Assembly (NCBI GenBank): GCA_019459455.1
Contig: JAIBEX010000020.1
Coordinates: 1 to 64,000 of the forward strand
Length of the DNA stretch: 64,000 bases
DNA from: Weeksellaceae bacterium
GTDB taxonomy: Bacteria; Bacteroidota; Bacteroidia; Flavobacteriales; Weeksellaceae
Direction: 5' to 3'
Notes under the pieces: model-generated
Database searches by the model: none
What the model was told of the DNA's origin: nothing
What the model saw: the letters and a program-made list of their open reading frames with translations, nothing else
Shown: one piece after another, positions 28,934 to 38,295 of the stretch
Layout: every line of letters starts with the position of its first letter
Numbering within the stretch: the stretch's first letter is position 1
Made by a program: the position numbers and the translations under genes

Positions 28934-30877
28934 ATGCTATCAGTTCAGGGTCTAGGTCTACATCATTCAGGAAATTATCTTTTCCGCGACGCAAATTTTA
29001 CCATCAAAAAAGCCGACAAGATTGGATTGGTGGGGAAAAACGGAGCAGGTAAGTCCACGTTACTCAAGATCCTTTCCGGAGAAATAAATTTCTTTGAGGG
29101 TAGCGTCGTACCGGATGGGAGCATTACGATGGGTTTCCTGAAACAGGACCTGGAGTTTGTTAAAGGAAGAACGGTTTGGGAGGAAACCAAACAGGCTTTT
29201 GAACAGATCAATCTCTGGAAAAATGAACTTGAAGAGGTGAACCACCAGTTGGCCACCCGTACGGATTATGAAAGCGAAGCTTATCATGACCTCATTCACC
29301 GGATGACGGATCTGAACGACACCCTTCACCACCATGATGCCTACAATCTGGAAGGCGATATGGAAAAGGTGCTGTTGGGACTCGGATTCAGGGCGGAAGA
29401 TTTTCACCGGCTTACCGATGAATTTTCAGGCGGGTGGCGAATGAGGATTGAACTTGCAAAACTGCTGCTTCAGAACAATGACCTTCTGCTTCTGGATGAG
29501 CCTACCAACCACCTCGATATGGAAAGTATCATCTGGCTTGAGAATTTCCTGAAGGATTACAGTGGTGCCATCGTTTTGGTAAGTCACGACAAACAGTTCA
29601 TGACCGCGGTTTGCAACCGTACTTTTGATGTGAATAACAGGAAAATTGACGACTATAAGGCGAACTATACCAAATATCTGGAGTTGAGAAAGGAACGCCG
29701 CGAGAAACTGGAGCAGGCAAAGAAAAACCAGGATGTCGAGATTAAGCAGATGGAGGACAATATCAACAAGTTCCGTGCTTCTGCTACCAAAGCCTCCTTT
29801 GCACAGTCACTGATCAAAAAGCTCGACAAGCTGGACCGTATTGAGCTCGATAATGAGGACGTTTCCAAATTCAATATCCGTTTTGTACAGTCGGTAGTGC
29901 CCGGAAAAGTGATTTTTGAGGCCGAAAATCTAGGGAAAGCCTACGGAAACAAGCAGATTTTTGATGACGTGGATTTTTTCATTGAGCGCGGAGACCGGAT
30001 TGCCCTTTTGGGGCAGAACGGACAGGGTAAGACAACACTTGCCAAAATTCTTTCCGGAGATATTAAAGATTATACCGGTTCATGGAAACTGGGACATAAC
30101 GTCAACATCGGATATTTTGCACAGAATCAGGAAGAGGTGCTGACGCCTAACAAAACCGTGCTTCAGGAAGCTGAAGATGCCGCTACAGAAGAAACCCGGC
30201 CCAGGGTGCGGGACCTGCTCGGAAGTTTCCTTTTTTCAGGAGAGGATGTGGACAAGAAGACACAGGTGCTCTCAGGAGGAGAAAGGAACCGTCTGGCACT
30301 CTGTAAACTGCTGCTAAGGCCGTTCAATACACTGATCATGGATGAACCTACAAACCACCTTGACATCCAGTCCAAGGAAATCATCAAGATCGCGCTTCAG
30401 AAGTTTGAGGGTACCCTGATTGTGATTTCCCACGACCGGGAATTCCTGCAGGGGCTTGCCGATAAGATTTTTGAATTCCGCGACGGTAAGATGAAGGAAT
30501 TCCTCGGGTCGGTGGATGAGTATCTGGATTACCGTGAAAAAGAAAGCCTGCGGGAAATTTCCATGGAAAAAGCAAAACTCGAGGTGAAGAATCAGGAGAT
30601 AAGGCAAGCCAGAAATGCAGCTGAAGAGATAAAGCAAACTCCCGATCCGCCTGCGGCACCGGTGTTCATTTCAAAGGAACAGAAACAGTTACAGAGCAAA
30701 CTGAAAAAGACCGAGGAGAAGATTGCTGACTACGAAAAGGAGATTAAAAACCTGGAGGAAATTTTCGCCAAGACCAATCCGAATGCGGATGAACTCTCAA
30801 AATACGAAGAGCTGAAAACCGAGCTTACGGATACCATGCAGCTTTGGGAGGACCTCGGTCTCCAGTTGGAACAATAA
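28934..30877 (+). CDS. ABC-F family ATPase (EttA/Uup-like)
   Basis: 647 aa, soluble, two ABC domains and no membrane segment, which defines ABC-F. Walker A motifs GKNGAGKST and GQNGQGKTT; signatures FSGGWRMR and LSGGERNR; Walker B LLLLDEPTNHLD and LIMDEPTNHLD. The linker between the domains and a C-terminal coiled coil (KKTEEKIADYEKEIKNLEE) resemble Uup. ABC-F proteins act on the ribosome, relieving stalls or, in some cases, giving antibiotic protection; which applies here cannot be told. Confidence 0.95.
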   Translation: MLSVQGLGLHHSGNYLFRDANFTIKKADKIGLVGKNGAGKSTLLKILSGEINFFEGSVVPDGSITMGFLKQDLEFVKGRTVWEETKQAFEQINLWKNELEEVNHQLATRTDYESEAYHDLIHRMTDLNDTLHHHDAYNLEGDMEKVLLGLGFRAEDFHRLTDEFSGGWRMRIELAKLLLQNNDLLLLDEPTNHLDMESIIWLENFLKDYSGAIVLVSHDKQFMTAVCNRTFDVNNRKIDDYKANYTKYLELRKERREKLEQAKKNQDVEIKQMEDNINKFRASATKASFAQSLIKKLDKLDRIELDNEDVSKFNIRFVQSVVPGKVIFEAENLGKAYGNKQIFDDVDFFIERGDRIALLGQNGQGKTTLAKILSGDIKDYTGSWKLGHNVNIGYFAQNQEEVLTPNKTVLQEAEDAATEETRPRVRDLLGSFLFSGEDVDKKTQVLSGGERNRLALCKLLLRPFNTLIMDEPTNHLDIQSKEIIKIALQKFEGTLIVISHDREFLQGLADKIFEFRDGKMKEFLGSVDEYLDYREKESLREISMEKAKLEVKNQEIRQARNAAEEIKQTPDPPAAPVFISKEQKQLQSKLKKTEEKIADYEKEIKNLEEIFAKTNPNADELSKYEELKTELTDTMQLWEDLGLQLEQ

Positions 30878-30884
30878 ATTTTAG

Positions 30885-30892
30885 TACTTTTG
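30885..30892 (+). promoter_or_regulatory. -7 element, near-leaderless, for the His/Cys-rich small protein
   Basis: TACTTTTG, then AACC, then GTG at 30897; supports GTG as the start codon. Confidence 0.5.
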
Positions 30893-30896
30893 AACC

Positions 30897-31253
30897 GTGA
30901 AAGTCTCAGCTAAAGATAAAAGCGTGTTGGCGTCCACTCTGTTGGCCGTGTATGTTTTTATTGCCTTTTTTGCGGTGAACCTGCATCATCACAAGAGTGG
31001 TCTGGAATTCCGTGACTTTAAGTTTAAAAAATCACACGATACCTTTTCACAGGATTCTGCGACAGCCGAATTCACCGACTGTCTCTCCTGCCACCTGCTG
31101 CACGACGGTAAGAGCCTGGTGCCCCAGGAATTTCAATTCAGCATCTTTAGTGCAGCGTATTTTCAGCTTCAGGTTTCTTACTATAAAGCTAAATTCTCGA
31201 CACTTCAGCACGCGCTGGTTCAGTTGCGCGGGCCACCTTCCGTTTTCATTTAG
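30897..31253 (+). CDS. Small membrane-anchored protein with HHH and CxxCH, possible metal binding (DUF2946-like)
   Basis: 118 aa, GTG start. An N-terminal hydrophobic helix (VLASTLLAVYVFIAFFAVNL) is followed by HHHKSG, a central DCLSCHLLHDGK and a C-terminal QLRGPPSVFI. The Cys pair plus the terminal RGPP recall DUF2946-type proteins found near metal transport genes. CxxCH could bind heme, but the His cluster more suggests Zn or Cu. It lies 84 bp before the TonB-dependent receptor gene, so a shared role in metal uptake is inferred. Confidence 0.6.
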   Translation: MKVSAKDKSVLASTLLAVYVFIAFFAVNLHHHKSGLEFRDFKFKKSHDTFSQDSATAEFTDCLSCHLLHDGKSLVPQEFQFSIFSAAYFQLQVSYYKAKFSTLQHALVQLRGPPSVFI

Positions 31254-31337
31254 AAACTTTCGAAAAAGTATGTATTAAGGAACTGTTCCGGTTTCTTATC
31301 ATGCGCCTAGCTCATTCTTTACGTAAAAAAAATTAAA

Positions 31338-33725
31338 ATGAAAACGACATTCAGTATCTTGTTGGTCTTCTTTGGACTGACACTTTTTACTGCACAGAAC
31401 TATTTCGATATTCAGGGAGTGGTCTATGATTTCCACGATAAAACGGTTTTGGTAAACGCCAGGATTTCGGTCGGAAAACTTGCCACTACCTCCGGTTCAG
31501 ACGGAAAATTTAAATTAGCCAGTGTACCGGCAGGAACCCATGTGCTCACCGTTACACACCCAGACTGCAGTCCTTTTTCCGAAAACATCACACTGGACCG
31601 CGACCTCCAGCTTACCATTAATCTGGAGCATCATGAAGAGGATATCCAGGAGGTTGTTCTGCAGGGAGGACATAAAACTACGGGTTCACTGGTTTTAAAA
31701 ACCCTGGAAAAAGAAGATATTTCCCGTAATTCCACCGAAAATCTTGGGAATGTATTGTCCCGGATTTCCGGTGTAGGAGCCCTGAAGACAGGAAACAACG
31801 TTGCGAAACCTGTAATACATGGTCTGTACGGCAGCCGCATATCCATCCTGAACAACGGTGTGAAATTGGCCGAACAGGAATGGGGTGTCGAGCATGCTCC
31901 CAATGTGGACATCAACAGTTTTGAACACATTGATGTGATTAAAGGGGCGTCCGCATTAAAATACGGCAGCGATGCCATTGGCGGAGTCATCGTGCTACAG
32001 CCGGAAATTTTTAAAAAAACCGATACCCTGAAAGGACACCTTAACCTCTCCGCTATTTCGAACGGACGCGGACTGGGATTTGATGCCGCCGTAACAAAGA
32101 CGTGGGAAAACAGTTGGTTTGTCGCCGTAAACGGAGGCTTTAAGAAACTTGGCGACCTTCACAGTGCGGATTACAACCTCTGGAATACGGGCATGAATGC
32201 CAATTCCTTTAATTTCCATGCCGGAAGAAATGATTTTATGAAGGGGTATAATGTCAATTATGCCTTCACCAACCAGGAAATCGGAATTTTTCGCGGGTCG
32301 CATATAGGCAATCTGGAGGACTTCTACCGGGTAATCAATTCCGGCGAACCTATTTATTTACGTGATTTCAGTTATGAGCTGGACAATCCTAAACAGGACA
32401 TCCAGCATCATCTTGCAAAGATTTCGGGATACAGAAGGTTAGAGAACATCGGAAAAATTTCCGCCGACTACAGCTTCCAGTATAACCACAGAAAGGAATT
32501 CGACATCCGTAGGGAAGAATTTTCCGGACTTCCGTCATTGGATCTGGAACTTTTTACCAATCAAATTAACGTAAATCATTTCATTGAAAGAGGGAAATGG
32601 AATCTTGAAAGCGGTATTGACCTGCTGTACCAGTATAATTACTCGACGGCAGAAACGATGGCAAAGCGCCTTGTTCCGAATTACCATAAGTACTCAGGAG
32701 GGGTATATTCGGTTCTTAAATATCGCTTTTCACCCGATTTCCGTCTGGAAAGCGGCCTGCGTTATGACTACACGAAATATAAGGTTAAAATGTGGTACGA
32801 TCATGACGACTGGGACAACCGTTTTGCTTCAGAATTTTCGCAGTTTTTCCAATATGAAACCGACGGTGGGCGTGTATTCACCATCCCGGTCCTGACCTAT
32901 AAGAATCTGTCCTTTAACGCAGGGCTTGAATACAGTCCGTCCAGGGCGCTGAATGTTAAACTCAACTATGCAAAAGTGGGCCGAACCCCCAATATTGCCG
33001 AACTGTTTTCAGACGGCCTGCACCATTCAGCGGCAGTTATTGAACTGGGTGATATGCGGCTTGAGAATGAAACGGGACATCAGATCAATATGAATCTGAC
33101 GACTTCGCTGAACATACTCCAGGGCATGGAGGTTTCCTTTAATCCTTATCTTTTCATCACAAAAAATTTCATAAACCAGGTTCCAGATGGAATCCAGAAT
33201 ACGATCCGCGGCATTTTTCCGCTGTGGAAATATGAACAGATTCGGGCCACGATGGCCGGACTGGACCTCGATGTTGACTGGAAGCTTTCTAATGAACTCA
33301 GATACAAAGGGAACTTTGCCTATGTGTACGGACAGGACGAGACAAACAGCCAACCACTCATCATGATGCTGCCACCCAATTTCTCCAACAGCCTGGAATT
33401 TAAAAATGAAGCTTGGAAGAAGATGTACATCAGTGTCTCGAACCATACCTTTTTGCAGCAGAAAAGATTTCCGGTCTATAATCCTGAAGTGGAACTTAGT
33501 GAGAATGGCGTTGATGTGACCCGGACCCTGGACTTGTCTACACCACCGAAAGGGTATTCACTCTGGAACCTGCAGGCCGGGTTGGAGGTCACCCGAAATT
33601 TATCAGCCGGTCTGACGGTGAGCAATGTTTTTGACTCAAGCTATCGCGACTACCTGAACCGCATGCGCTTTTTCTCCAGCGAGATGGGCAGAAATGTGAT
33701 TTTTAATGTAAAGTTTAACTTTTAA
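31338..33725 (+). CDS. TonB-dependent outer-membrane receptor, possibly metal-specific
   Basis: 795 aa. Signal peptide (residues 1-19), a CarboxypepD_reg-like domain (about 24-100: IQGVVYDFHDKTVLVNARISVG), a plug domain (NLGNVLSRISGVGALKTGNNVAKPVIHGLYGSRISILNNG) and a ~22-strand beta barrel ending in ...GRNVIFNVKFNF with a terminal aromatic. The plug block GVEHAPNVDINSFEHIDVIKGASALKYGSDAIGGVI resembles ZnuD-type zinc receptors. Import of zinc or another metal is plausible but not proven. The lipoprotein gene follows by 10 bp. Confidence 0.88.
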   Translation: MKTTFSILLVFFGLTLFTAQNYFDIQGVVYDFHDKTVLVNARISVGKLATTSGSDGKFKLASVPAGTHVLTVTHPDCSPFSENITLDRDLQLTINLEHHEEDIQEVVLQGGHKTTGSLVLKTLEKEDISRNSTENLGNVLSRISGVGALKTGNNVAKPVIHGLYGSRISILNNGVKLAEQEWGVEHAPNVDINSFEHIDVIKGASALKYGSDAIGGVIVLQPEIFKKTDTLKGHLNLSAISNGRGLGFDAAVTKTWENSWFVAVNGGFKKLGDLHSADYNLWNTGMNANSFNFHAGRNDFMKGYNVNYAFTNQEIGIFRGSHIGNLEDFYRVINSGEPIYLRDFSYELDNPKQDIQHHLAKISGYRRLENIGKISADYSFQYNHRKEFDIRREEFSGLPSLDLELFTNQINVNHFIERGKWNLESGIDLLYQYNYSTAETMAKRLVPNYHKYSGGVYSVLKYRFSPDFRLESGLRYDYTKYKVKMWYDHDDWDNRFASEFSQFFQYETDGGRVFTIPVLTYKNLSFNAGLEYSPSRALNVKLNYAKVGRTPNIAELFSDGLHHSAAVIELGDMRLENETGHQINMNLTTSLNILQGMEVSFNPYLFITKNFINQVPDGIQNTIRGIFPLWKYEQIRATMAGLDLDVDWKLSNELRYKGNFAYVYGQDETNSQPLIMMLPPNFSNSLEFKNEAWKKMYISVSNHTFLQQKRFPVYNPEVELSENGVDVTRTLDLSTPPKGYSLWNLQAGLEVTRNLSAGLTVSNVFDSSYRDYLNRMRFFSSEMGRNVIFNVKFNF

Positions 33726-33735
33726 ATTATTGAAG

Positions 33736-34287
33736 ATGAAAAACGGTATTCAAATAAAATATTCGCTCCTGATTATGCTGTTGTTACTGATGGTGTCCTG
33801 CAGCAGGGCTGATGAGAATGATGATGTACTGGCCCAGGAGGAGATATCAAGCATGATCCTGAACGTGGAGGACGAACTCACCGGGGTCTCGCAATCCTAT
33901 ACCTACGTCGTGAATTCTGCGAACACCCCAGTCATCAAACTGCAGGATGGTAAAAGCTACAGCGTTTCTGTTGTTTTCCGAAATGGCAGCGAGGACATCA
34001 CGCAGGAGATTATTGATGAGCGGGATGAACATTTCCTGATTTTCAGTTTCAGTGATTCCGACATAACGGTGACGAGGACCGACAACGAAGTCCGCAGCGA
34101 CGGAAAACGCATCGGCATCCTGACCAATTGGCAGGTTAATGATGCAGTGACCGGAACCGCCCCGCAACTGAACCTGAAACTTATTCATGATGCCCTCTCG
34201 GTGGACGAGAGCCAGGATGGGACGTCCTGGGGCAGCGTGACGGGAGGGGAGACGGATGCACTTGCCATTTTCGGCATTAGCGACTGA
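33736..34287 (+). CDS. Lipoprotein encoded with the TonB-dependent receptor
   Basis: 183 aa. A lipoprotein signal peptide ends in LLLMVSC, the lipobox Cys followed by SRADEND, an acidic sequence typical for Bacteroidetes surface-exposed lipoproteins. The mature part is beta-rich with many acidic residues and no catalytic motif. A TTG at 33730 would add two residues; the ATG at 33736 is preferred. It probably assists the receptor gene just upstream in binding or delivering the substrate. Confidence 0.72.
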   Translation: MKNGIQIKYSLLIMLLLLMVSCSRADENDDVLAQEEISSMILNVEDELTGVSQSYTYVVNSANTPVIKLQDGKSYSVSVVFRNGSEDITQEIIDERDEHFLIFSFSDSDITVTRTDNEVRSDGKRIGILTNWQVNDAVTGTAPQLNLKLIHDALSVDESQDGTSWGSVTGGETDALAIFGISD

Positions 34288-34338
34288 TTTTAAGTATTTT
34301 TAGCATAATTTGAGGTTAAGATTCTAAAATAAAATTCA

Positions 34339-34346
34339 TACTTTTG
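34339..34346 (+). promoter_or_regulatory. -7 element for tig (TACTTTTG)
   Basis: TACTTTTGC, 25 nt upstream of the tig ATG. Confidence 0.6.
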
Positions 34347-34371
34347 CAACTCTTAAAATTTCGATATAACA

Positions 34372-35706
34372 ATGAATGTAACAGCAAAAAACCACGATGA
34401 GGTTAGCGCTTTACTTACCGTAACGGTAGACAGAGCAGATTATAAAGACAAAGTAGAAAAGCAGCTTCACAACTACGCAAAAAATGCGCAGGTACCGGGA
34501 TTCAGAAAAGGAAAAGTACCTATGAGCCTTGTTAAAAGGCAGTACGAAGCCCCTATTGCTTTTGAGGAGATCAATAAACTGGTTAACGAAAGCCTGAACA
34601 ATTACATTACAGAAAACAAATTGAGGATGGTGGGCCAACCGGTTCCTGAACCGGTGAATGATTTTGACCATACAGCGGAGCAGCTTTCAGTTGCTTTTGA
34701 AGTGGGCTACGAGCCGGATTTCACCATCGACCTGTCCAAATACGAGGCACCGCACTATAAGGTGGAAGCTTCAGAAAAAGAAATCGGACAGTCTATCGAA
34801 AATATGCAGAAGCGTTTTGCAGAACAGGTTCCGCAGGACAAAATCGGTAAGGACAGCTATGTAGCCCTTGAGGTTTCTCAGGTGGTGGAAGATGATGCCG
34901 AAGGAACGCACAATCATCCTGCTAAAAAGGTGACCATCAATGCGGAAAACAAAGAAGCATTCAAACTGGTAAAATCCCTGAAAATGGATGAGTCGGTTAA
35001 AGTTTCCAAAACAGATTTACAGGCCAACGAAGATCTTGCAAAAGAACTCGGTTTCAGCAAAGCAGATGCCGAGCATCTGCACCACGACGAGATTGAAGTG
35101 AAAGTAAAGGACTTTTATGGCCTTAACAATCATGAACTGAACCAGGAACTTTTTGACAAGGTGTACGGCGAAGGAAACATCAAGACTGAAGAGGAACTGA
35201 AAGACAAGGTAAAAACTGAACTGGATGAGTATTTTCAGCAAAATGCAGATGTGTATTTCGTAAACAATATTCTGGAGCAGATTACCGAAAAAGAAGAAGT
35301 TCAGCTTCCTGAAAACTTCCTTGCAAAATGGTTGGTTTTCAGCAATCAGAACATCACAAATGAAGCTCAGGCAAAAGAAGTGCTTGAGAACGAAAAGGCA
35401 TCCATCAAACATCAGATCATTGAAGGAAAACTGATGAATGACAACGATATTAAGCTTGATTATGAAGATGTTTTGGCTCAGGCCGAGCAGTTGGTTAGAA
35501 ACCAGCTGGCGATTTACGGTATCCACCACCTTCCGGATGAGGAGGTACAGAAGTACGCTGTAGAAATGCTGAAAGATCAGGAGCAGGTTCGCCAGATTTC
35601 TTCCGAAGTTGCCATGGCAAAACTGAAGGATGTAATTCTGGAAAAAGCGACAAAAAAAGAAACGGCTATTTCACACGACGAGTTTGTGGAAATGCTGAAG
35701 AAATAG
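34372..35706 (+). CDS. tig: Trigger factor
   Basis: 444 aa. Ribosome-associated chaperone. The ribosome-binding signature VPGFRKGKVPMSLVKRQY (GFRxGKxP, about residues 43-50) is intact. The middle region, which should be the FKBP-like domain, is divergent (KDSYVALEVSQVVEDDAEGTHNHPAKKV), as commonly seen in Bacteroidetes, so proline isomerase activity may be weak. The long C-terminal helical arms follow. Own promoter and terminator. Confidence 0.95.
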   Translation: MNVTAKNHDEVSALLTVTVDRADYKDKVEKQLHNYAKNAQVPGFRKGKVPMSLVKRQYEAPIAFEEINKLVNESLNNYITENKLRMVGQPVPEPVNDFDHTAEQLSVAFEVGYEPDFTIDLSKYEAPHYKVEASEKEIGQSIENMQKRFAEQVPQDKIGKDSYVALEVSQVVEDDAEGTHNHPAKKVTINAENKEAFKLVKSLKMDESVKVSKTDLQANEDLAKELGFSKADAEHLHHDEIEVKVKDFYGLNNHELNQELFDKVYGEGNIKTEEELKDKVKTELDEYFQQNADVYFVNNILEQITEKEEVQLPENFLAKWLVFSNQNITNEAQAKEVLENEKASIKHQIIEGKLMNDNDIKLDYEDVLAQAEQLVRNQLAIYGIHHLPDEEVQKYAVEMLKDQEQVRQISSEVAMAKLKDVILEKATKKETAISHDEFVEMLKK

Positions 35707-35736
35707 TGCTTGGGCCTTGGCTCATCATGTGATAGA

Positions 35737-35773
35737 AAATCCGTCCCGCAGTTATGGGACGGATTTCTTTTTG
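35737..35773 (+). terminator. Rho-independent terminator after tig
   Basis: AAATCCGTCCC (35737-35747) pairs with GGGACGGATTT (35756-35766), then CTTTTT. Because of the A-run it may also serve the convergent MgtC gene. Confidence 0.9.
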
Positions 35774-35788
35774 AAGCAGATTTCAGGT

Positions 35789-36433
35789 TTAATAGCTGAA
35801 AAATTCCAAGTCTTTGTTTTCCACCAGGTAGGTTTCCAAATTTTCAATTTCTTTACTGCTGATGTACACTTCCAAAGTGACGGTAATGCTTCCTTCCTCC
35901 TTTTCCAGGGCAATCTCGTTGACTTCCTTCGCGATGTTCCTTATGTCTTTCAGTATGTTGGATTTCCTGACGAAGCGCTCAGTTGATATACGCAGTTTAA
36001 GGATTTTGTTGTGGTGCTGGGGCAGCATGCGCCTAGTGAAAAATTTGGCGGTGTTGATGATTACAATCGCTGCGGCGAGAAAGGTAAAACCCATGTATAC
36101 CTCGCCGAAACCGATTGCCATGCCTATCGCAGCCGCAATCCAGATAATTCCCGCTGTGGTCAGTCCGTACACATTGAAGCCTTCCTTAAAGATTACGCCC
36201 GCTCCCAGAAAACCGATACCGCTTACGATATAGGAGGCAATCCTAGTCGGGTCGCCCTCGCCTGCAAGTTTATACGAAAGAATTGAGAAGAGGGTGGAAC
36301 CCAGACAGATGACGGTAATGGTCTTCAGGCCGGCAGATTTATCCTTCATTTCCCTTTCAAACCCCAGGATAAGCCCGGCAATTACCGAGAAGATGGCTTT
36401 GTAAACATCTAATAGCTCAAAATGTTCCGACAT
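35789..36433 (-). CDS. MgtC/SapB family membrane protein
   Basis: 214 aa. Four to five membrane helices in residues ~10-130 with the family blocks GLILGFEREMKDKSAGLKTITVICLGSTLFS, RIASYIVSGIGFLGAGVIFKEG and GLTTAGIIWIAAAIGMAIG. The C-terminal ~80 residues are a soluble ACT-like extension. MgtC proteins help adaptation to low Mg2+ or regulate F-ATPase; the specific role here is unknown. Confidence 0.93.
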   Translation of the reverse strand: MSEHFELLDVYKAIFSVIAGLILGFEREMKDKSAGLKTITVICLGSTLFSILSYKLAGEGDPTRIASYIVSGIGFLGAGVIFKEGFNVYGLTTAGIIWIAAAIGMAIGFGEVYMGFTFLAAAIVIINTAKFFTRRMLPQHHNKILKLRISTERFVRKSNILKDIRNIAKEVNEIALEKEEGSITVTLEVYISSKEIENLETYLVENKDLEFFSY

Positions 36434-36457
36434 TTTTTATTTAAAGATAGATTTTTT

Positions 36458-37042
36458 TTATGAACTGAATTCCTTCTTCCACTCATCAGCGGCTTCCGAG
36501 AGGGTAAGGTAAAATTCTTCGCCGTATTTCCGGATAAGAGGCGTTTTTAAAAACTTATAGACCGGGACCTGAAGTTCTTTACCCAGGACACAGGCATCGC
36601 TGCAAATAGGCCATTCATGATAGTTAAGTGCGGTAAATGTTGAATACTGTGTTACACGGATGGGGTACAGGTGACATGAAATGGGTTTCTGCCAGTCCAC
36701 AGCGCCATCTTCATATGCTTTTTCAATTCCGCATTTGGTGATTCCCCTTTCATCAAAAATGACATACGCACACTCTTCACCATTCACCATCGGCGTTACA
36801 AAGTCGCCGTCCTGAGGATCCACAGTCCACGTTCCCTGTTCTTCTAGTGCTTTTACCCCCTCGGGCCGCAGATAGGGTTTCACCTTTTCAAAAATGGCTT
36901 CCAGGATTATAGTTTCCTCTTTATCCAACGGAGCTCCCACGTCACCTTCCACACAGCACGCACCTTTGCACTTGGTGAGGTTGCATACAAATTCCTCGGA
37001 AAAAATATCTTCGGAAATCAATTTATCGTCTATCTGAATCAT
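36458..37042 (-). CDS. DUF3109 family Cys-rich protein
   Basis: About 194 aa. Conserved cysteines in CNLTKCKGACCVEGDVGAPLD, ITKCGIE, ISCHLYPIR and ICSDACVLGK fit DUF3109, a Bacteroidetes family related to zinc/iron-chelating (YkgJ-like) proteins. It probably binds a metal or Fe-S cluster; no biochemical role is known. The ATG at 37042 is preferred; the longer reading to 37093 would overlap the upstream DUF6427 gene. It follows that gene by 16 bp. Confidence 0.9.
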   Translation of the reverse strand: MIQIDDKLISEDIFSEEFVCNLTKCKGACCVEGDVGAPLDKEETIILEAIFEKVKPYLRPEGVKALEEQGTWTVDPQDGDFVTPMVNGEECAYVIFDERGITKCGIEKAYEDGAVDWQKPISCHLYPIRVTQYSTFTALNYHEWPICSDACVLGKELQVPVYKFLKTPLIRKYGEEFYLTLSEAADEWKKEFSS

Positions 37043-37058
37043 GTTGTTCGTATAAAAG

Positions 37059-37955
37059 TTAAAGGAAGCTGAGCAGTTTAAAGGCAACCACACAGCCTAT
37101 AATGACCCACAACCCCAGTTCCTTTTGCCAGTATCTTTTTGTAAAACGCAGAAATCTGCTTAAGATTATACTGGCTGGCAATGCTAGTAGCAACAGAAAT
37201 TCGAAGCTGCTGCCCATATACAGAAATACAGTGATGAGCTGTGCTATAAAGAAGATAAGCAAAAAAGAGTATTTAAACTTGCTGATCGGACTTTTTTTGT
37301 TGTAATGTTTAAAATGGTCAAAAACGGCATAAACCATCATCAGTGCAGCGGGTAAAAGGTACATAAGCTGTTTATATCCGGTATGGAATCTGAATCCTGT
37401 AAAAGGAAAGTAGGCGTCATTCCAGGAGCGCCAACCAATGAAGTACATGACCGAAAAATAGCTTAAGATAATAAGGAAAATGCCGAATATGAGCCGGAAA
37501 ATGTGAAGCCCGATCCGGTTGGAAGTGGCCATGATATGCAGGATGACAAAAATAGCCATGGGCCAGGTCGCAGGCAGAAAAATATAATTCACGGCAAGTA
37601 TGGCACCCACAATAAGATAAGATTTCCTGCGGAAGTCATCGTTGGTGCTGGTGAGGATGAGGATTAGAAATGAATTGGTGAGCAGGGCCACTGCAATTCC
37701 GATGTCCAGGTTTCCGGGGTAAAATGAAAAGATAAAAAAGGTATAAAGGAAGAGCGGAAGATGGGTGTGATAGGTAAGTCCAATGGTGTTGAAACAGAAA
37801 TATCCCAACGCGATCCCCGCAAAGGTGAGCAAAGTGGAGAATGTATATAAAGTACTGAAATTAAATATGTTAAATGCTATTACAATTAAAAGTAAAAAGC
37901 CAATATATACCGGTACCGAAAAAATATTGCTTTCTTTTGAAAGTAATCTGAACAT
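37059..37955 (-). CDS. DUF6427 family polytopic membrane protein
   Basis: 298 aa, about eight to nine hydrophobic helices, few charged residues between them. FRLLSKESNIFSVPVYIGFL at the N-terminus is typical for DUF6427, a flavobacterial family of unknown function. It is divergent from the small DUF6341 membrane protein gene and followed by DUF3109; this arrangement suggests an envelope function. Confidence 0.85.
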   Translation of the reverse strand: MFRLLSKESNIFSVPVYIGFLLLIVIAFNIFNFSTLYTFSTLLTFAGIALGYFCFNTIGLTYHTHLPLFLYTFFIFSFYPGNLDIGIAVALLTNSFLILILTSTNDDFRRKSYLIVGAILAVNYIFLPATWPMAIFVILHIMATSNRIGLHIFRLIFGIFLIILSYFSVMYFIGWRSWNDAYFPFTGFRFHTGYKQLMYLLPAALMMVYAVFDHFKHYNKKSPISKFKYSFLLIFFIAQLITVFLYMGSSFEFLLLLALPASIILSRFLRFTKRYWQKELGLWVIIGCVVAFKLLSFL

Positions 37956-37961
37956 TTTTCT

Positions 37962-37969
37962 TAAATTTG
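37962..37969 (+). promoter_or_regulatory. -7 element for the DUF6341 gene (TAAATTTG)
   Basis: TAAATTTG, 27 nt upstream of the ATG at 37997, in a 41-bp divergent intergenic region. Confidence 0.5.
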
Positions 37970-37971
37970 TG

Positions 37972-37979
37972 CAAAGTTA
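37972..37979 (-). promoter_or_regulatory. -7 element for DUF6427-DUF3109 (TAACTTTG)
   Basis: CAAAGTTA on the plus strand, 16 nt upstream of the DUF6427 ATG; only 2 bp from the opposing -7 element, so the two promoters are mutually exclusive in occupancy. Confidence 0.55.
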
Positions 37980-37996
37980 ATCTAAAAAAGAAAATA

Positions 37997-38227
37997 ATGA
38001 CGTCTTTCTTCCTGTTCTTAAGCGATGTTTTCAAATGGTCTTACGGCTTTTTCGAGGTTTTTGGAAATGTGGTAAACTGGCTGCTGTTCTTTGGATCCTG
38101 CATTTTGTTTGTGTATTGGTGCTGGATGCTCTATGTGAAACTGGGTAACAACAAAGACAAGGATTACACTTCACCTTCCAAAGAGATCCGTCCGTATTAC
38201 GATCCTGAAATTTACAAGAAAGGTTAA
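37997..38227 (+). CDS. DUF6341 family small membrane protein
   Basis: 76 aa. Two hydrophobic stretches (FFLFLSDVFKWSYGFF and WLLFFGSCILFVYWCWMLYVKLG) and a polar tail SPSKEIRPYYDPEIYKKG. It matches the flavobacterial DUF6341 type. The ATG at 37997 is preferred over a GTG at 37967 that would start in the divergent promoter region. Followed by a very strong terminator. Function unknown. Confidence 0.78.
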   Translation: MTSFFLFLSDVFKWSYGFFEVFGNVVNWLLFFGSCILFVYWCWMLYVKLGNNKDKDYTSPSKEIRPYYDPEIYKKG

Positions 38228-38246
38228 ATAAATTGATTATAAATAG

Positions 38247-38278
38247 AAACCCGTTTTTCAAGTGAAAAACGGGTTTTT
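38247..38278 (+). terminator. Rho-independent terminator, 14-bp stem
   Basis: AAACCCGTTTTTCA (38247-38260) pairs perfectly with TGAAAAACGGGTTT (38263-38276), then more T. It can act on both strands and separates DUF6341 from the convergent universal stress protein gene. Confidence 0.93.
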
Positions 38279-38295
38279 TCTTTGGAAAAGTCTTC

